From: Planctomycetota bacterium
GTDB taxonomy: Bacteria > Planctomycetota > Planctomycetia > Planctomycetales > Planctomycetaceae
Length of the DNA: 64,000 bases
Direction: 5' to 3'
Assembly (NCBI GenBank): GCA_027623235.1
Contig: JAQBVJ010000002.1
Location: 62,001-126,000 of the forward strand
The translations under genes and the position numbers were made by a program. The notes under the pieces were generated by a model. It searched no databases. It saw only the letters and a program-made list of their open reading frames with translations, and had not been told where the DNA came from. Below are positions 17,511 through 26,646 of the stretch, piece by piece; position 1 is the stretch's first letter, and every line of letters starts with the position of its first letter.

Positions 17511-20243
17511 TTAGTGATTGACGATGAACTCTTTCGTATTGATGAGAGCCCACAAGACGTCGCGAACTCCGTTCAGTTGGTCTTCAGAGGCGTTGACGTA
17601 GGCAACCGCCTTTTCCAGTTCGTCGACCTTCGGCTGGCGACTGAGCGTTCGCAGATAAGTCGACCGGATGGCCTTCTCGATTTTTTCCGGTTCGGCTTTC
17701 TGGGCGAGACCGCTTCCTTCGTCGTCTTTTGAGCCGCTCCCTTTCAGGGCATCCAGCCGCTTGCTGCCAAACTCAATCCGGCGTTTCAGCTGGGCGGCGG
17801 CTTTTTCGTCCTTGTCTTTCTCGGCCTTTTTCAAATCGGCCTTCGCCCGCTTGATCTGGGCGTTGAGACTGGCAATCTGGCGAGCGGTCGTGTTCCCGCC
17901 GGCGCCTCGACCTGGACTGGAGACGCGCGACTGCTTCAGCCCGAGATCCGATGAGACCTGGTTGATCCAGCCACCCTTGCCACGATCGATCAGATCGTAA
18001 ATGTACGAGTCATTCTGCAGGAAGACGGTCTGCAGCAGGCTTGGTTCCTGCGAACGGTCGCAGTCGCAATTCGACTCGCGAATCGATCGGCCGAAGACGG
18101 ACAGAGCGTAGTTCTGCGGATTCTCGTTGTAGCGGGAACCAGCCGAGATCTGAGCAATGTTTCGGTCCAGGACGTCGGTGTGCAGTTCTGCGAATGCGTC
18201 GTCCGATGACGTTGCCGCGACGAGGGCATCCATCGCAACCTCGGCAGGCATCCGACGAGGGATCGAGTGGCTGAAATTGCGGTCATCCAGCAGGTTCGTT
18301 TCGTTTGTTGCCCAGGTCCGCTGGTAAGTATCGCTGCTCGTAATCTCGCGGTGGACCCACTTCAGGTCGTAACCGCTCGCCACGAAGCCGGTTGTCAGGT
18401 AGTCGAGCAGATCCGAATTGCTCGGCGGATTGGCCAGCGAAAGATCATCAGGCGGCTCGACAATGCCTACGTTGAAGTAGCACGACCAGATTCGATTGAC
18501 GACTGATTTGGCAAAGAGCTGCTTTTTGTCTTCACGCAACCAGTCCATCAGCGGCTGCCGAGGATCTTCAAACTTGCTCAGGTCGGTTGCTTCCGCTTCA
18601 CCCAGCAGTTTGGCTTCCCGGGCCCCTGCTCCTGCCCCGTTACGCTGCCGGACAGGTCGCCCTTTACCGTCATTTCGCGGTGGCTGTGGCACGTTCGTCC
18701 AGACTTCCTCAAAGGGCGTGACCTTTCCTTCGGCAATCTGCGATTGCAGTTGACGACGCAGGTCGTTGCCTCGCAATGAGTCATCGACTCCGAGCTCCTT
18801 CAGGATTTCTTTCGCTCCTTCGCGGGACTCAGGACTCCCTCGAAACCGGGTGTTGACGAAGAAGTTTTTGAACTGATGGAAATCGTCCATCGTCCACTGG
18901 TCGAACGGGTGTTTGTGGCACTGAGCACACTGAATGCGAATGCCCAGAAAGTTGTAGGCAAATCCAATCGCACGATCTTCCGGTGTCCGAAAGTTGTTTC
19001 GAGCCCAGTAGTGCGGCATTGTCGAACGATCAGCGTAGGTGCCATTCGCATTCTCTTTGCTGGCATAAAGCGGTGCCATCTTTTCACAGAACTCGCGATA
19101 ACTCTCGCCCTTCTCACGGCTGTTTGCGAGGACGAAGCCTTCGGCGATTTTGTCGTAAGGTTCGTTTCGTTCGAGCCGGACTCGAAGCCACTCGTACCAG
19201 TCACGAGCAGCCATGGACCGAACCGGTGTGACATTGTTGAGCTGATCGTCGCTGTTTCCTGTCCAGTCCGCGAATCGGGTTGCCCACCACGCGGCGTAGG
19301 CCGGACGCTCCAGCAGTTCGTCAATCTTGCGGGCTCGCTTGTCGTCGCTCGAATCGGCGACGAACGCTTCGATTTCCTGCGGGGTTGGCAGCGTGCCAAC
19401 CATGTCGAGCGAAACTCGACGCAGAAATTCTGTATCGCCTGCTACGTCCGACGGCATGACGCCCAGCTTGGACAACTTGACAAGGACGAGTTCATCGACC
19501 TTCGTGCTCGTCTTCACGAGCGGATAGTTCGTGCCGGCTTTGTCGCTGACAGGTCGAATGACGGGAACGGGCAGCACGCCGTTGTCATAAAACACGACGA
19601 CGTGGGTATCACCCGACTGGTGGCTGGAGACTTCGCCGGTCTTTGAAACGTCGGCGATGACTTCGTCGTTGGTCTGAAAACGGCTCAGGCAGGTGACATC
19701 TTCCCGGCTGCCGTCGGACCAGACACTGACGACTTTCAGTTGAATTTTCTCGTCGTCCTTCGTGAAGCGAATTTCGCTCGGCGTGATTTCCAGTCGCTCG
19801 AAGCGAGGTGTCGTTTCAAGGTCGATCGACTTCGCTCCGCCGGCAATCCATTTCACAAAGAGGTTGTACTCCCAGCAACTTTTTTCGAATCGTTTTCCGC
19901 CGCGGTGAGGCTCTTCGAGGATCGCCTTCTGGATCGCGTAACTGCCGGCCGCGTCGTCCGTGTCGACTCGATCGACCAGACCTTCGTGGTCCATCTTGAA
20001 GTCATACCCGAACAGAGAGAGGCGGAAATCGCCCTGCCCCTGGAACGACCCATGACAAGCCCGGCTGTTGCAGCCAACTTTGCCAAGCAGCGGCACCAGG
20101 TGGCGACGGAAGTTCGGAATTTCGTCGGTGTCGCCGGTTGCGAACCGCTCGGTGACCGGTTTGAGTTCGGGATCAGCAGCGGCCGAAATTGAGACCTGGC
20201 TGAGCCCGATAATCAGCAGCGTTAAACCGATTCGATTCGACAT
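17511..20243 (-). CDS. DUF1549/DUF1553 protein with cytochrome-like CXXCH motif
   Basis: A 910-residue exported protein: signal peptide at 1-24, a CNSRACHG segment (CX4CH) at about 60, a Big-2-like immunoglobulin domain (KVVSVWSDGSREDVTCLSRF), DUF1549 with IQCAQCHKHPFDQW, and DUF1553 with FAKSVVNRIWSCYFNVGI, NPPSNSDLLDYL and SIPRRMPAEVAMDAL. A charged coiled-coil-like Lys/Ala segment lies near 775-830 inside the C-terminal part. CXXCH suggests covalent haem c, though this has not been shown for the family. GAGG lies seven bases before the ATG at 20243, which also gives the best signal peptide. It heads the pair with the DUF1501 gene and follows the sigma/anti-sigma genes. Confidence 0.92.
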   Translation of the reverse strand: MSNRIGLTLLIIGLSQVSISAAADPELKPVTERFATGDTDEIPNFRRHLVPLLGKVGCNSRACHGSFQGQGDFRLSLFGYDFKMDHEGLVDRVDTDDAAGSYAIQKAILEEPHRGGKRFEKSCWEYNLFVKWIAGGAKSIDLETTPRFERLEITPSEIRFTKDDEKIQLKVVSVWSDGSREDVTCLSRFQTNDEVIADVSKTGEVSSHQSGDTHVVVFYDNGVLPVPVIRPVSDKAGTNYPLVKTSTKVDELVLVKLSKLGVMPSDVAGDTEFLRRVSLDMVGTLPTPQEIEAFVADSSDDKRARKIDELLERPAYAAWWATRFADWTGNSDDQLNNVTPVRSMAARDWYEWLRVRLERNEPYDKIAEGFVLANSREKGESYREFCEKMAPLYASKENANGTYADRSTMPHYWARNNFRTPEDRAIGFAYNFLGIRIQCAQCHKHPFDQWTMDDFHQFKNFFVNTRFRGSPESREGAKEILKELGVDDSLRGNDLRRQLQSQIAEGKVTPFEEVWTNVPQPPRNDGKGRPVRQRNGAGAGAREAKLLGEAEATDLSKFEDPRQPLMDWLREDKKQLFAKSVVNRIWSCYFNVGIVEPPDDLSLANPPSNSDLLDYLTTGFVASGYDLKWVHREITSSDTYQRTWATNETNLLDDRNFSHSIPRRMPAEVAMDALVAATSSDDAFAELHTDVLDRNIAQISAGSRYNENPQNYALSVFGRSIRESNCDCDRSQEPSLLQTVFLQNDSYIYDLIDRGKGGWINQVSSDLGLKQSRVSSPGRGAGGNTTARQIASLNAQIKRAKADLKKAEKDKDEKAAAQLKRRIEFGSKRLDALKGSGSKDDEGSGLAQKAEPEKIEKAIRSTYLRTLSRQPKVDELEKAVAYVNASEDQLNGVRDVLWALINTKEFIVNH

Positions 20244-20391
20244 AAAACAACCTCTTCCTGAAAACATTTCATGGAGGACCACGAGGCCAAAACCGCGAAG
20301 CAGAATTGACAGCTCGAAAGGAAGGCGATTGATGACCGTCCGCTCCTGCGGGGATCAGCAATCGGGTTGGAAGGTGCTTTGATAACTTCTT

Positions 20392-21231
20392 TTAAGGTGC
20401 GTCTTTGGAACGAGTTCCACCAATGGGAGACTCTTTCCGCGGGGGTTGTGCTCGAATATCAGACGCGTTCTTTACAGTGGGCTTCTTTACAGTGGGCTTA
20501 CTGGGGGCCGGATTCTTCGAGCGGGGGGACGCCGACTGTGTCCGAGCTCGGCCTTTCGCGGCAAGCGTCTTCCGCAATCGGTCGATTTCGGCATTGATTC
20601 GTTCCTCCGGATTCGCGGCGAGCATGTCGATCTGTTCGTCCAGCCGCTGGTGCCGGGTCTTTGCCCGGTCCCGGTCCAGTTTCAGGCAGGCCAGCCTGGC
20701 TTTCTGGCGAGAGATCATCAGGTGTCGCAGCTTTTTCTCTGTCTCTTCCGAGGGGTCCATCGAGAACCGAGCGGCCTCGAGACGAATCCTCGAGTCGAAT
20801 TTCCAGATCTGCACCAGGGCCTCATGCCGCTCCGGGTCCCGCTGTTCGTTCCGGCCGATCCGGTCCGCGTCGCGAGCAACTTCCCGCACGGCATTTTCGT
20901 AGTGCTTCTGATCAGCGCCCTTGAGTCCGCTCAGCAGGTCCGCCAGTTCGCGATGGTGCATCCGGGCAAAGTTGAGGGCACGCTCTTCACGTTCGGGAGT
21001 CACCGGCACGCTCGAAAGTTCTGCCCGTTTCTTCGCGCCGATGGTCTTCGCGGCACTGGCTCGCTGAGCAGTCCGTTCTACTTCCGATTTCTCAGCAGCC
21101 ACGGACTCTGGAGCTGGTTTGGTGACGCGCGTCGGCTCTGCTGGGGGATCCGCCGCTGCGGTGCCCGCCAGAAGTGCAAACATTAATGTCAGCAGAATCA
21201 AACGCACGTCAGTTCTCCAGAGTTTCGTCAT
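20392..21231 (-). CDS. Secreted charged helical protein of unknown function
   Basis: A 279-residue product with a signal peptide (LILLTLMFALLAGTAAA, residues 11-27) and then almost wholly charged helix rich in Arg, Glu, Lys and Ala, for example RLEAARFSMDPSEETEKKLR and DEQIDMLAANPEERINAEID. The basic C-terminus has the short duplication KPTVKKPTVK. I do not recognise a family. The ATG at 21231 lies within the end of the anti-sigma gene (23-base overlap) and has GAGG nine bases upstream, so it is translated with that gene. Its position between the anti-sigma factor and the DUF1549 gene suggests a periplasmic part in the same response. Confidence 0.75.
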   Translation of the reverse strand: MTKLWRTDVRLILLTLMFALLAGTAAADPPAEPTRVTKPAPESVAAEKSEVERTAQRASAAKTIGAKKRAELSSVPVTPEREERALNFARMHHRELADLLSGLKGADQKHYENAVREVARDADRIGRNEQRDPERHEALVQIWKFDSRIRLEAARFSMDPSEETEKKLRHLMISRQKARLACLKLDRDRAKTRHQRLDEQIDMLAANPEERINAEIDRLRKTLAAKGRARTQSASPRSKNPAPSKPTVKKPTVKNASDIRAQPPRKESPIGGTRSKDAP

Positions 21232-21814
21232 CGTTACCGACCTCACCACGCTGGTTCTCCAGAGCGACCAGCATCCATTCCGGCACGCCGGCGACGAGAT
21301 CCACAGGTGCCAGGCGATCTTCACCCGGCACGCTGGGGGAGTCATCATTCTCGAGGATTGGCGGCAACTGAATTTCTTCCAGATGTGGAGCTCGTCCCGC
21401 CTCTGTCCACAGAACTGCGAGTTCGCGATTCCGTGCGGCATCACTGGAAAGCCGAGTTTGATTCAGCTCGTGAAAACTCGCGACCGACAGCACGAGGACC
21501 ATCGCCAGGACACTGACTGCAAAACTGATCCAGCGAGCGGACTTTGCCGGGCCACGAGTCGCAACGACTGTCACAGGCACAGATTTCGTGTGTCTGCTCC
21601 GGGCCGGAGCACTCTCGACGGACTCAGACTCGAATACCGCCCTCGCGGAACAAACGGTCTGAACCGCGATCGAAACGGCTTCGCAGGCCGCTTGATTTGT
21701 GCTCAGTCGCTCTTCAAATGCAGCGGCCTCGTCACTCGTCATTTCGCCCCCGACGTAGCGCAGAGCCAGCCAGCTCAGCTCGTCGGACTGCGTGTTTTTC
21801 AATTCGTCGCTCAT
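21209..21814 (-). CDS. Putative transmembrane anti-sigma factor
   Basis: A 201-residue protein encoded 47 bases downstream of an ECF sigma gene. The N-terminal 55 residues (WLALRYVGGEMTSDEAAAFE and following) resemble the sigma-binding helical domain of anti-sigma factors, but the zinc-binding HxxxCxxC signature is missing. A single transmembrane helix lies at about 93-113 (ISFAVSVLAMVLVLSVASF), with an acidic outer part to the C-terminus. It would hold the sigma factor at the inner membrane until a signal acts outside. Role is inferred from gene order and topology. Confidence 0.78.
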   Translation of the reverse strand: MSDELKNTQSDELSWLALRYVGGEMTSDEAAAFEERLSTNQAACEAVSIAVQTVCSARAVFESESVESAPARSRHTKSVPVTVVATRGPAKSARWISFAVSVLAMVLVLSVASFHELNQTRLSSDAARNRELAVLWTEAGRAPHLEEIQLPPILENDDSPSVPGEDRLAPVDLVAGVPEWMLVALENQRGEVGNDDETLEN

Positions 21815-21861
21815 TGGAAATCGCTTCGTGAACCGTGCGTCGCTGAACCGCGTGTCGCTGT

Positions 21862-22500
21862 TTATTCCGAGTCACGGTGTCGAGAAAGAACTCGCTGCAG
21901 CTTCTGCATCGCCAGTCGCATCCGTGTGAGGACAGTTCCGAGTGGCACGCCGAGCTCTTCCGCAATCACCGCAAAAGTCTTGTCTTCGTAGATTCTGCTG
22001 CGAACGACGTTTCGCTGATCTTCCGGCAAGTCGCCGATCGCTTTCCGAACCGCTTCAACCGTTTCGTTCTGAACCAGAGCTGACTCTGGAGAAACCTGAT
22101 CCGGTCGATCCAGATCACGATTCCAGACGGCTTTCCTGAGGAGTTCCTGATGTCGGGCTCGAACCCGCCGCACCAGCATCGCCTCATTCCAGCCAACTCG
22201 AAACAGCCAGCCGCGAGGGCTTTGCCACTTCAAGAGCAGCTCTTCCGCCGTAATTCCTGCCGTAATTTCTTCCGCTTTCACCTCGCCGGCTTCAAGCTCC
22301 GCCAGAAACTCCAGAGCCTTTCGAAACACAACCTGAACGACCTCAGAGGCCTGGTGCCGATCTCGAAGCACTCCAATAAGGAACGCTTCCAAATCCGCCC
22401 CGTGCTCCCGATAAAGAGCCTCGACGGCCCTCACGTGAACAGGTGTGTCGTCGCCCCCAGAGCCAGTCGCTCGTTCCGGGCTGCTCGAAGATTCTGTCAC
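21862..22500 (-). CDS. ECF-type RNA polymerase sigma factor
   Basis: The 212-residue product has the two-domain ECF arrangement: region 2 (about 20-115, including SPRGWLFRVGWNEAMLVRRV) and region 4 (about 145-205, with AIGDLPEDQRNVVRSRIYED and the helix-turn-helix FAVIAEELGVPLGTVLTRM). The segment around 60-90 is unusually rich in Glu between regions. The start is a GTG at 22500 with only a weak Shine-Dalgarno; later starts would cut region 2. It leads the unit sigma, anti-sigma, secreted protein, DUF1549, DUF1501, and so probably controls that locus, possibly including itself. Confidence 0.9.
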   Translation of the reverse strand: MTESSSSPERATGSGGDDTPVHVRAVEALYREHGADLEAFLIGVLRDRHQASEVVQVVFRKALEFLAELEAGEVKAEEITAGITAEELLLKWQSPRGWLFRVGWNEAMLVRRVRARHQELLRKAVWNRDLDRPDQVSPESALVQNETVEAVRKAIGDLPEDQRNVVRSRIYEDKTFAVIAEELGVPLGTVLTRMRLAMQKLQRVLSRHRDSE

Positions 22501-22651
22501 CGCCGAAACCGGTTTCCGTGCTGAGAATCAAGCGGTCGGGGAGATCAATGCGCACCGCAGGCCGCCTATTTCAGCGATTTGCAGATTCCCGGAAAACTAT
22601 GCCAGGTTGCAATGTGGGGCCGCAGAACACCAACGGCAAGACTTCCGCTGG

Positions 22652-23383
22652 TTAATTCAGGCTGAACCCTGGCGGGAATGTCCTCTGGCCGGTCGGCAGG
22701 ATCGGCTTGCGACACTGCAGTCGCAGCAACTGCAGGACGAGGTCGCTTCGCTGGTCGACGTCAGACTGCTCAAGCAGACGGTGAGCGTGGAACGCGTTGA
22801 GCCTCATCGCGTGGGCGATGACGTCGCACAACTCGCCAAGCGGCACTCCCTCTTCCATCGTGGACAGCAACTCCGCATCCATGTCGAGCTTCGGGAAGAT
22901 CTGGCGGAACGCACTGACAAGTTCCTGCTGGCGCCGGATTCGGTCGATCACGGGCGGCAGCGGATATTCGTCTTCGATGACTTCGACATGACCAAGACGG
23001 TACGGCAGATCGGTCATCGGTTCACCGGTCAACCTGGCCCGGCACAGGCCCTGTGTCAGCAGATGAAAACGGCCATCTTCCAGACGTTCTTCGGCAACGA
23101 CTCGTGCCAGACAAACAGTCGGGTGAATCGAACAGTCTTTGGTTTCATATTGAGGCTCCCATCCGTCTTTCAACAGGGCGATCGCCAGAACGCGGTTTGC
23201 TTTGAGGATGTCCTCAACCATGCAGCGATACCGCGGCTCAAAAATATGGAGCGGCAGCATGACGTTCGGAAAGAGCGTCGCGTTGGGAAGCGGGAAGAGC
23301 GGCACAGTTCCGGAAAAGTGCGGACCCGAAAAAGCTGAGTCGGCAGGTGAATTGCCCGAATCGGAGAAGTCCCAGGAGTTCAT
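22652..23383 (-). CDS. Lon protease substrate-binding-domain protein
   Basis: A product of about 243 residues resembling the stand-alone Lon N-terminal (LON substrate-binding, PUA-like) domain: VPLFPLPNATLFPNVMLPLHIFEPRYR at the N-terminus, then the beta-rich core and a helical C-terminal half. There is no AAA or protease domain, so it does not degrade proteins itself; a role in binding damaged proteins is inferred by analogy. The ATG at 23383 is preferred to the in-frame ATG at 23449, but neither has a strong Shine-Dalgarno. It precedes no obvious operon partner. Confidence 0.88.
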   Translation of the reverse strand: MNSWDFSDSGNSPADSAFSGPHFSGTVPLFPLPNATLFPNVMLPLHIFEPRYRCMVEDILKANRVLAIALLKDGWEPQYETKDCSIHPTVCLARVVAEERLEDGRFHLLTQGLCRARLTGEPMTDLPYRLGHVEVIEDEYPLPPVIDRIRRQQELVSAFRQIFPKLDMDAELLSTMEEGVPLGELCDVIAHAMRLNAFHAHRLLEQSDVDQRSDLVLQLLRLQCRKPILPTGQRTFPPGFSLN

Positions 23384-23459
23384 GGCGGTGCGTCTCGATT
23401 CGCGTTTCTGAGTCGTCGTGAGGCCGTTCTGTCCAAATCGGCTGCCCATGGTCAGTGGT

Positions 23460-23858
23460 CTATGGTGTCGCGTAACCGTCCGGGTCCACGAATCGAATCA
23501 CTGGAATCCGTTCGTCCTGAAGTTCCACTCCGTCGGGATACACCTCACCCGCTTCCAGAATTTCTTGAAAGCAGTGTTCCAGATCGAGCAGAAACTGCAG
23601 CAGGTCCATCTCCCAGAAAGGCGACGGATACTTGTCCAGTTTCTGGCGAGCCGCAACGTACATCTTCCTCGCCCCACCCAGGTTTCCGTTCCAGAAATGG
23701 AACATCCCGACGGAGGCCTGGATCAGTCCCTGCAGGAAAAGATGAGGCTCACCGAGCGTCTCCGACCACAGTTCCTCCAGTACGTCGTGGCACTCGAAAA
23801 ACTCCTGCTCATTGAAAAGCCGGATCCCTTCCAGATACTTTTCCGGCAGCTCATCCAT
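23460..23858 (-). CDS. DUF309 domain protein
   Basis: A 132-residue DUF309 protein, recognised from the GIRLFNEQEFFECHDVLEEL motif followed by FLQGLIQASVGMFHFWNGN. These all-helical proteins have a conserved His and acidic residues (FFECHDVLEELW) suggesting metal binding, but no reaction is known. GGAG lies five bases before the ATG at 23858; longer in-frame versions to 24026 would overlap the endonuclease III gene and are rejected. It diverges from that gene. Confidence 0.9.
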   Translation of the reverse strand: MDELPEKYLEGIRLFNEQEFFECHDVLEELWSETLGEPHLFLQGLIQASVGMFHFWNGNLGGARKMYVAARQKLDKYPSPFWEMDLLQFLLDLEHCFQEILEAGEVYPDGVELQDERIPVIRFVDPDGYATP

Positions 23859-23973
23859 GACCGCTCCGTTTCCAGATTGACACGCTGAGACGAATGCCAC
23901 AGCGGGGGTGAAGAGTCTATGAGCGTTGAATTCAGAATTACCATCACAAACAGTCGGGATTCGCATAGCCGTC

Positions 23974-24651
23974 ATGACTGATTCCATCGAGCCGGAACTT
24001 GCTGACAAACGTAAACGAGCCCGCAAAATCGTCAGAATTCTCGCGCGAGGATATCCGGACGCCGTGTGCGCCCTCGCCCACGAATCGGCATATCAGCTGA
24101 CCGTGGCGACGATTCTTTCGGCTCAGTGCACGGACGAAAGGGTCAACGCGACAACGCCTGCCCTCTTTGCGAAGTACCCGACGGCGGAAGCTCTTGCCAA
24201 ATCGCGCCAGGCGGACGTCGAGAAGATCGTCCGTCCGCTTGGCTTCTTCCGGAACAAGGCCGAGAACATTCGCGGCTTCGCGAAGAAACTGATCGAGGAC
24301 TTCGACGGCGAGCTTCCGAAGACGCTCGAAGAAATGACGACACTCCCCGGAGTCGGCCGCAAAACAGCCAACGTTGTCCTGGGAACCTGGTACGGCCTGC
24401 CGACGGGGGTCGTGGTCGATACACACGTGAAGCGGATTTCGAATCTGCTCGGTCTGGTCGACACGAAAAACGCGGACATCATCGAGCGGGAACTCAACGA
24501 GATCCTGCCAAAGAAAGAGTGGATCATGTACTCGCACCGAGTCATCCACCACGGCCGCCAGGTCTGCATCGCTCGTCGCCCGCAGTGTGCCAACTGTGCC
24601 CTGCTCACAGTCTGCGAGCGGGTCGGCCTGAACGAACTCGCCAATGAGTGA
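23974..24651 (+). CDS. nth: Endonuclease III (DNA glycosylase/AP lyase)
   Basis: A 225-residue base-excision repair enzyme that removes oxidised pyrimidines and cuts at abasic sites. Seen are the SAQCTDERVN motif with the region of the catalytic Lys, the helix-hairpin-helix LPGVGRKTANVVL followed by the catalytic Asp in VVVDTHVKRISN, and the four cysteines of the [4Fe-4S] cluster with C-x6-C-x2-C-x5-C spacing (CIARRPQCANCALLTVC). The strongest Lys candidate lies in TLPGVGRKT. The ATG at 23974 starts MTDSIEPEL; a longer start at 23926 is less likely because it lies in the divergent promoter region. Confidence 0.95.
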   Translation: MTDSIEPELADKRKRARKIVRILARGYPDAVCALAHESAYQLTVATILSAQCTDERVNATTPALFAKYPTAEALAKSRQADVEKIVRPLGFFRNKAENIRGFAKKLIEDFDGELPKTLEEMTTLPGVGRKTANVVLGTWYGLPTGVVVDTHVKRISNLLGLVDTKNADIIERELNEILPKKEWIMYSHRVIHHGRQVCIARRPQCANCALLTVCERVGLNELANE

Positions 24652-24667
24652 TGCGGTTCGTGCGATT

Positions 24668-24886
24668 TCAGTGGGTTGCCCGCATGCACTCAGATTTTCG
24701 GATCGAGACCAGAATCTCGGACAACGCCCGGCAGACCAGACGGAGTTTCTCCACCTGTCTTTCAAGCCGATCGATGTCTGACAGACCGCTGGATGAAGGC
24801 CCGGTCGGTTCTGACTGACGCCGCTGCTGCTCATCAGCCCAGACGGCATCGTACAAGTTGTCATTCAGGAATGTTTCAAGCTGCAT
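24668..24886 (-). CDS. Small helical protein of unknown function, 72 residues
   Basis: A very good Shine-Dalgarno (AAAGGAG, seven bases before the ATG at 24886) supports this short gene. The product begins MQLETFLNDNLYDAVWADEQ, has a polar linker, then a probable coiled coil (DIDRLERQVEKLRLVCRALS). No known domain is recognised. It lies 38 bases after the glycerol kinase stop on the same strand, so it may be co-transcribed, and converges with nth. Confidence 0.7.
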   Translation of the reverse strand: MQLETFLNDNLYDAVWADEQQRRQSEPTGPSSSGLSDIDRLERQVEKLRLVCRALSEILVSIRKSECMRATH

Positions 24887-24924
24887 TGATAGCTCCTTTG
24901 AGCTGAGGGTGCCGTTCGGCGGGA

Positions 24925-26418
<1,494 letters not shown>

Positions 26419-26507
26419 TCAATCCTTGAGCGAGTGTGACGGCGGCGGCAGGCCGCATCCTGGGTGCCTCACAGCGTCACGGGCAAGCCCACTTCCATCA
26501 CCGTAGC

Positions 26508-26597
26508 AGGTCAGGCTCTGCCTGACGAAGTTGCGAAGTGAATTTGGATTGGGGATTGCCGGAGCGTCGGGAAACACCGTCAGGCAGAGCCTGACCT
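26508..26597. repeat. Palindromic element C (20-bp inverted arms)
   Basis: aggtcaggctctgcctgacg at 26508-26527 is an exact inverted copy of 26578-26597. The two arms enclose 50 bases. Each arm is itself a short hairpin (gtcagg / cctgac with ctctg loop). It lies between the glpK and flavoprotein genes, downstream of the latter. No coding frame is associated. Confidence 0.85.
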
Positions 26598-26646
26598 ACG
26601 GAGGCATCTCCCTGACGGCCAGGTCTTTGGCCGGTAGGAACTGGCC

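Noticed and set aside
20446-21186. Plus-strand open frame antisense to the secreted charged protein.
   Set aside because: The minus-strand frame has a signal peptide, Shine-Dalgarno and operon context; the plus frame has none.
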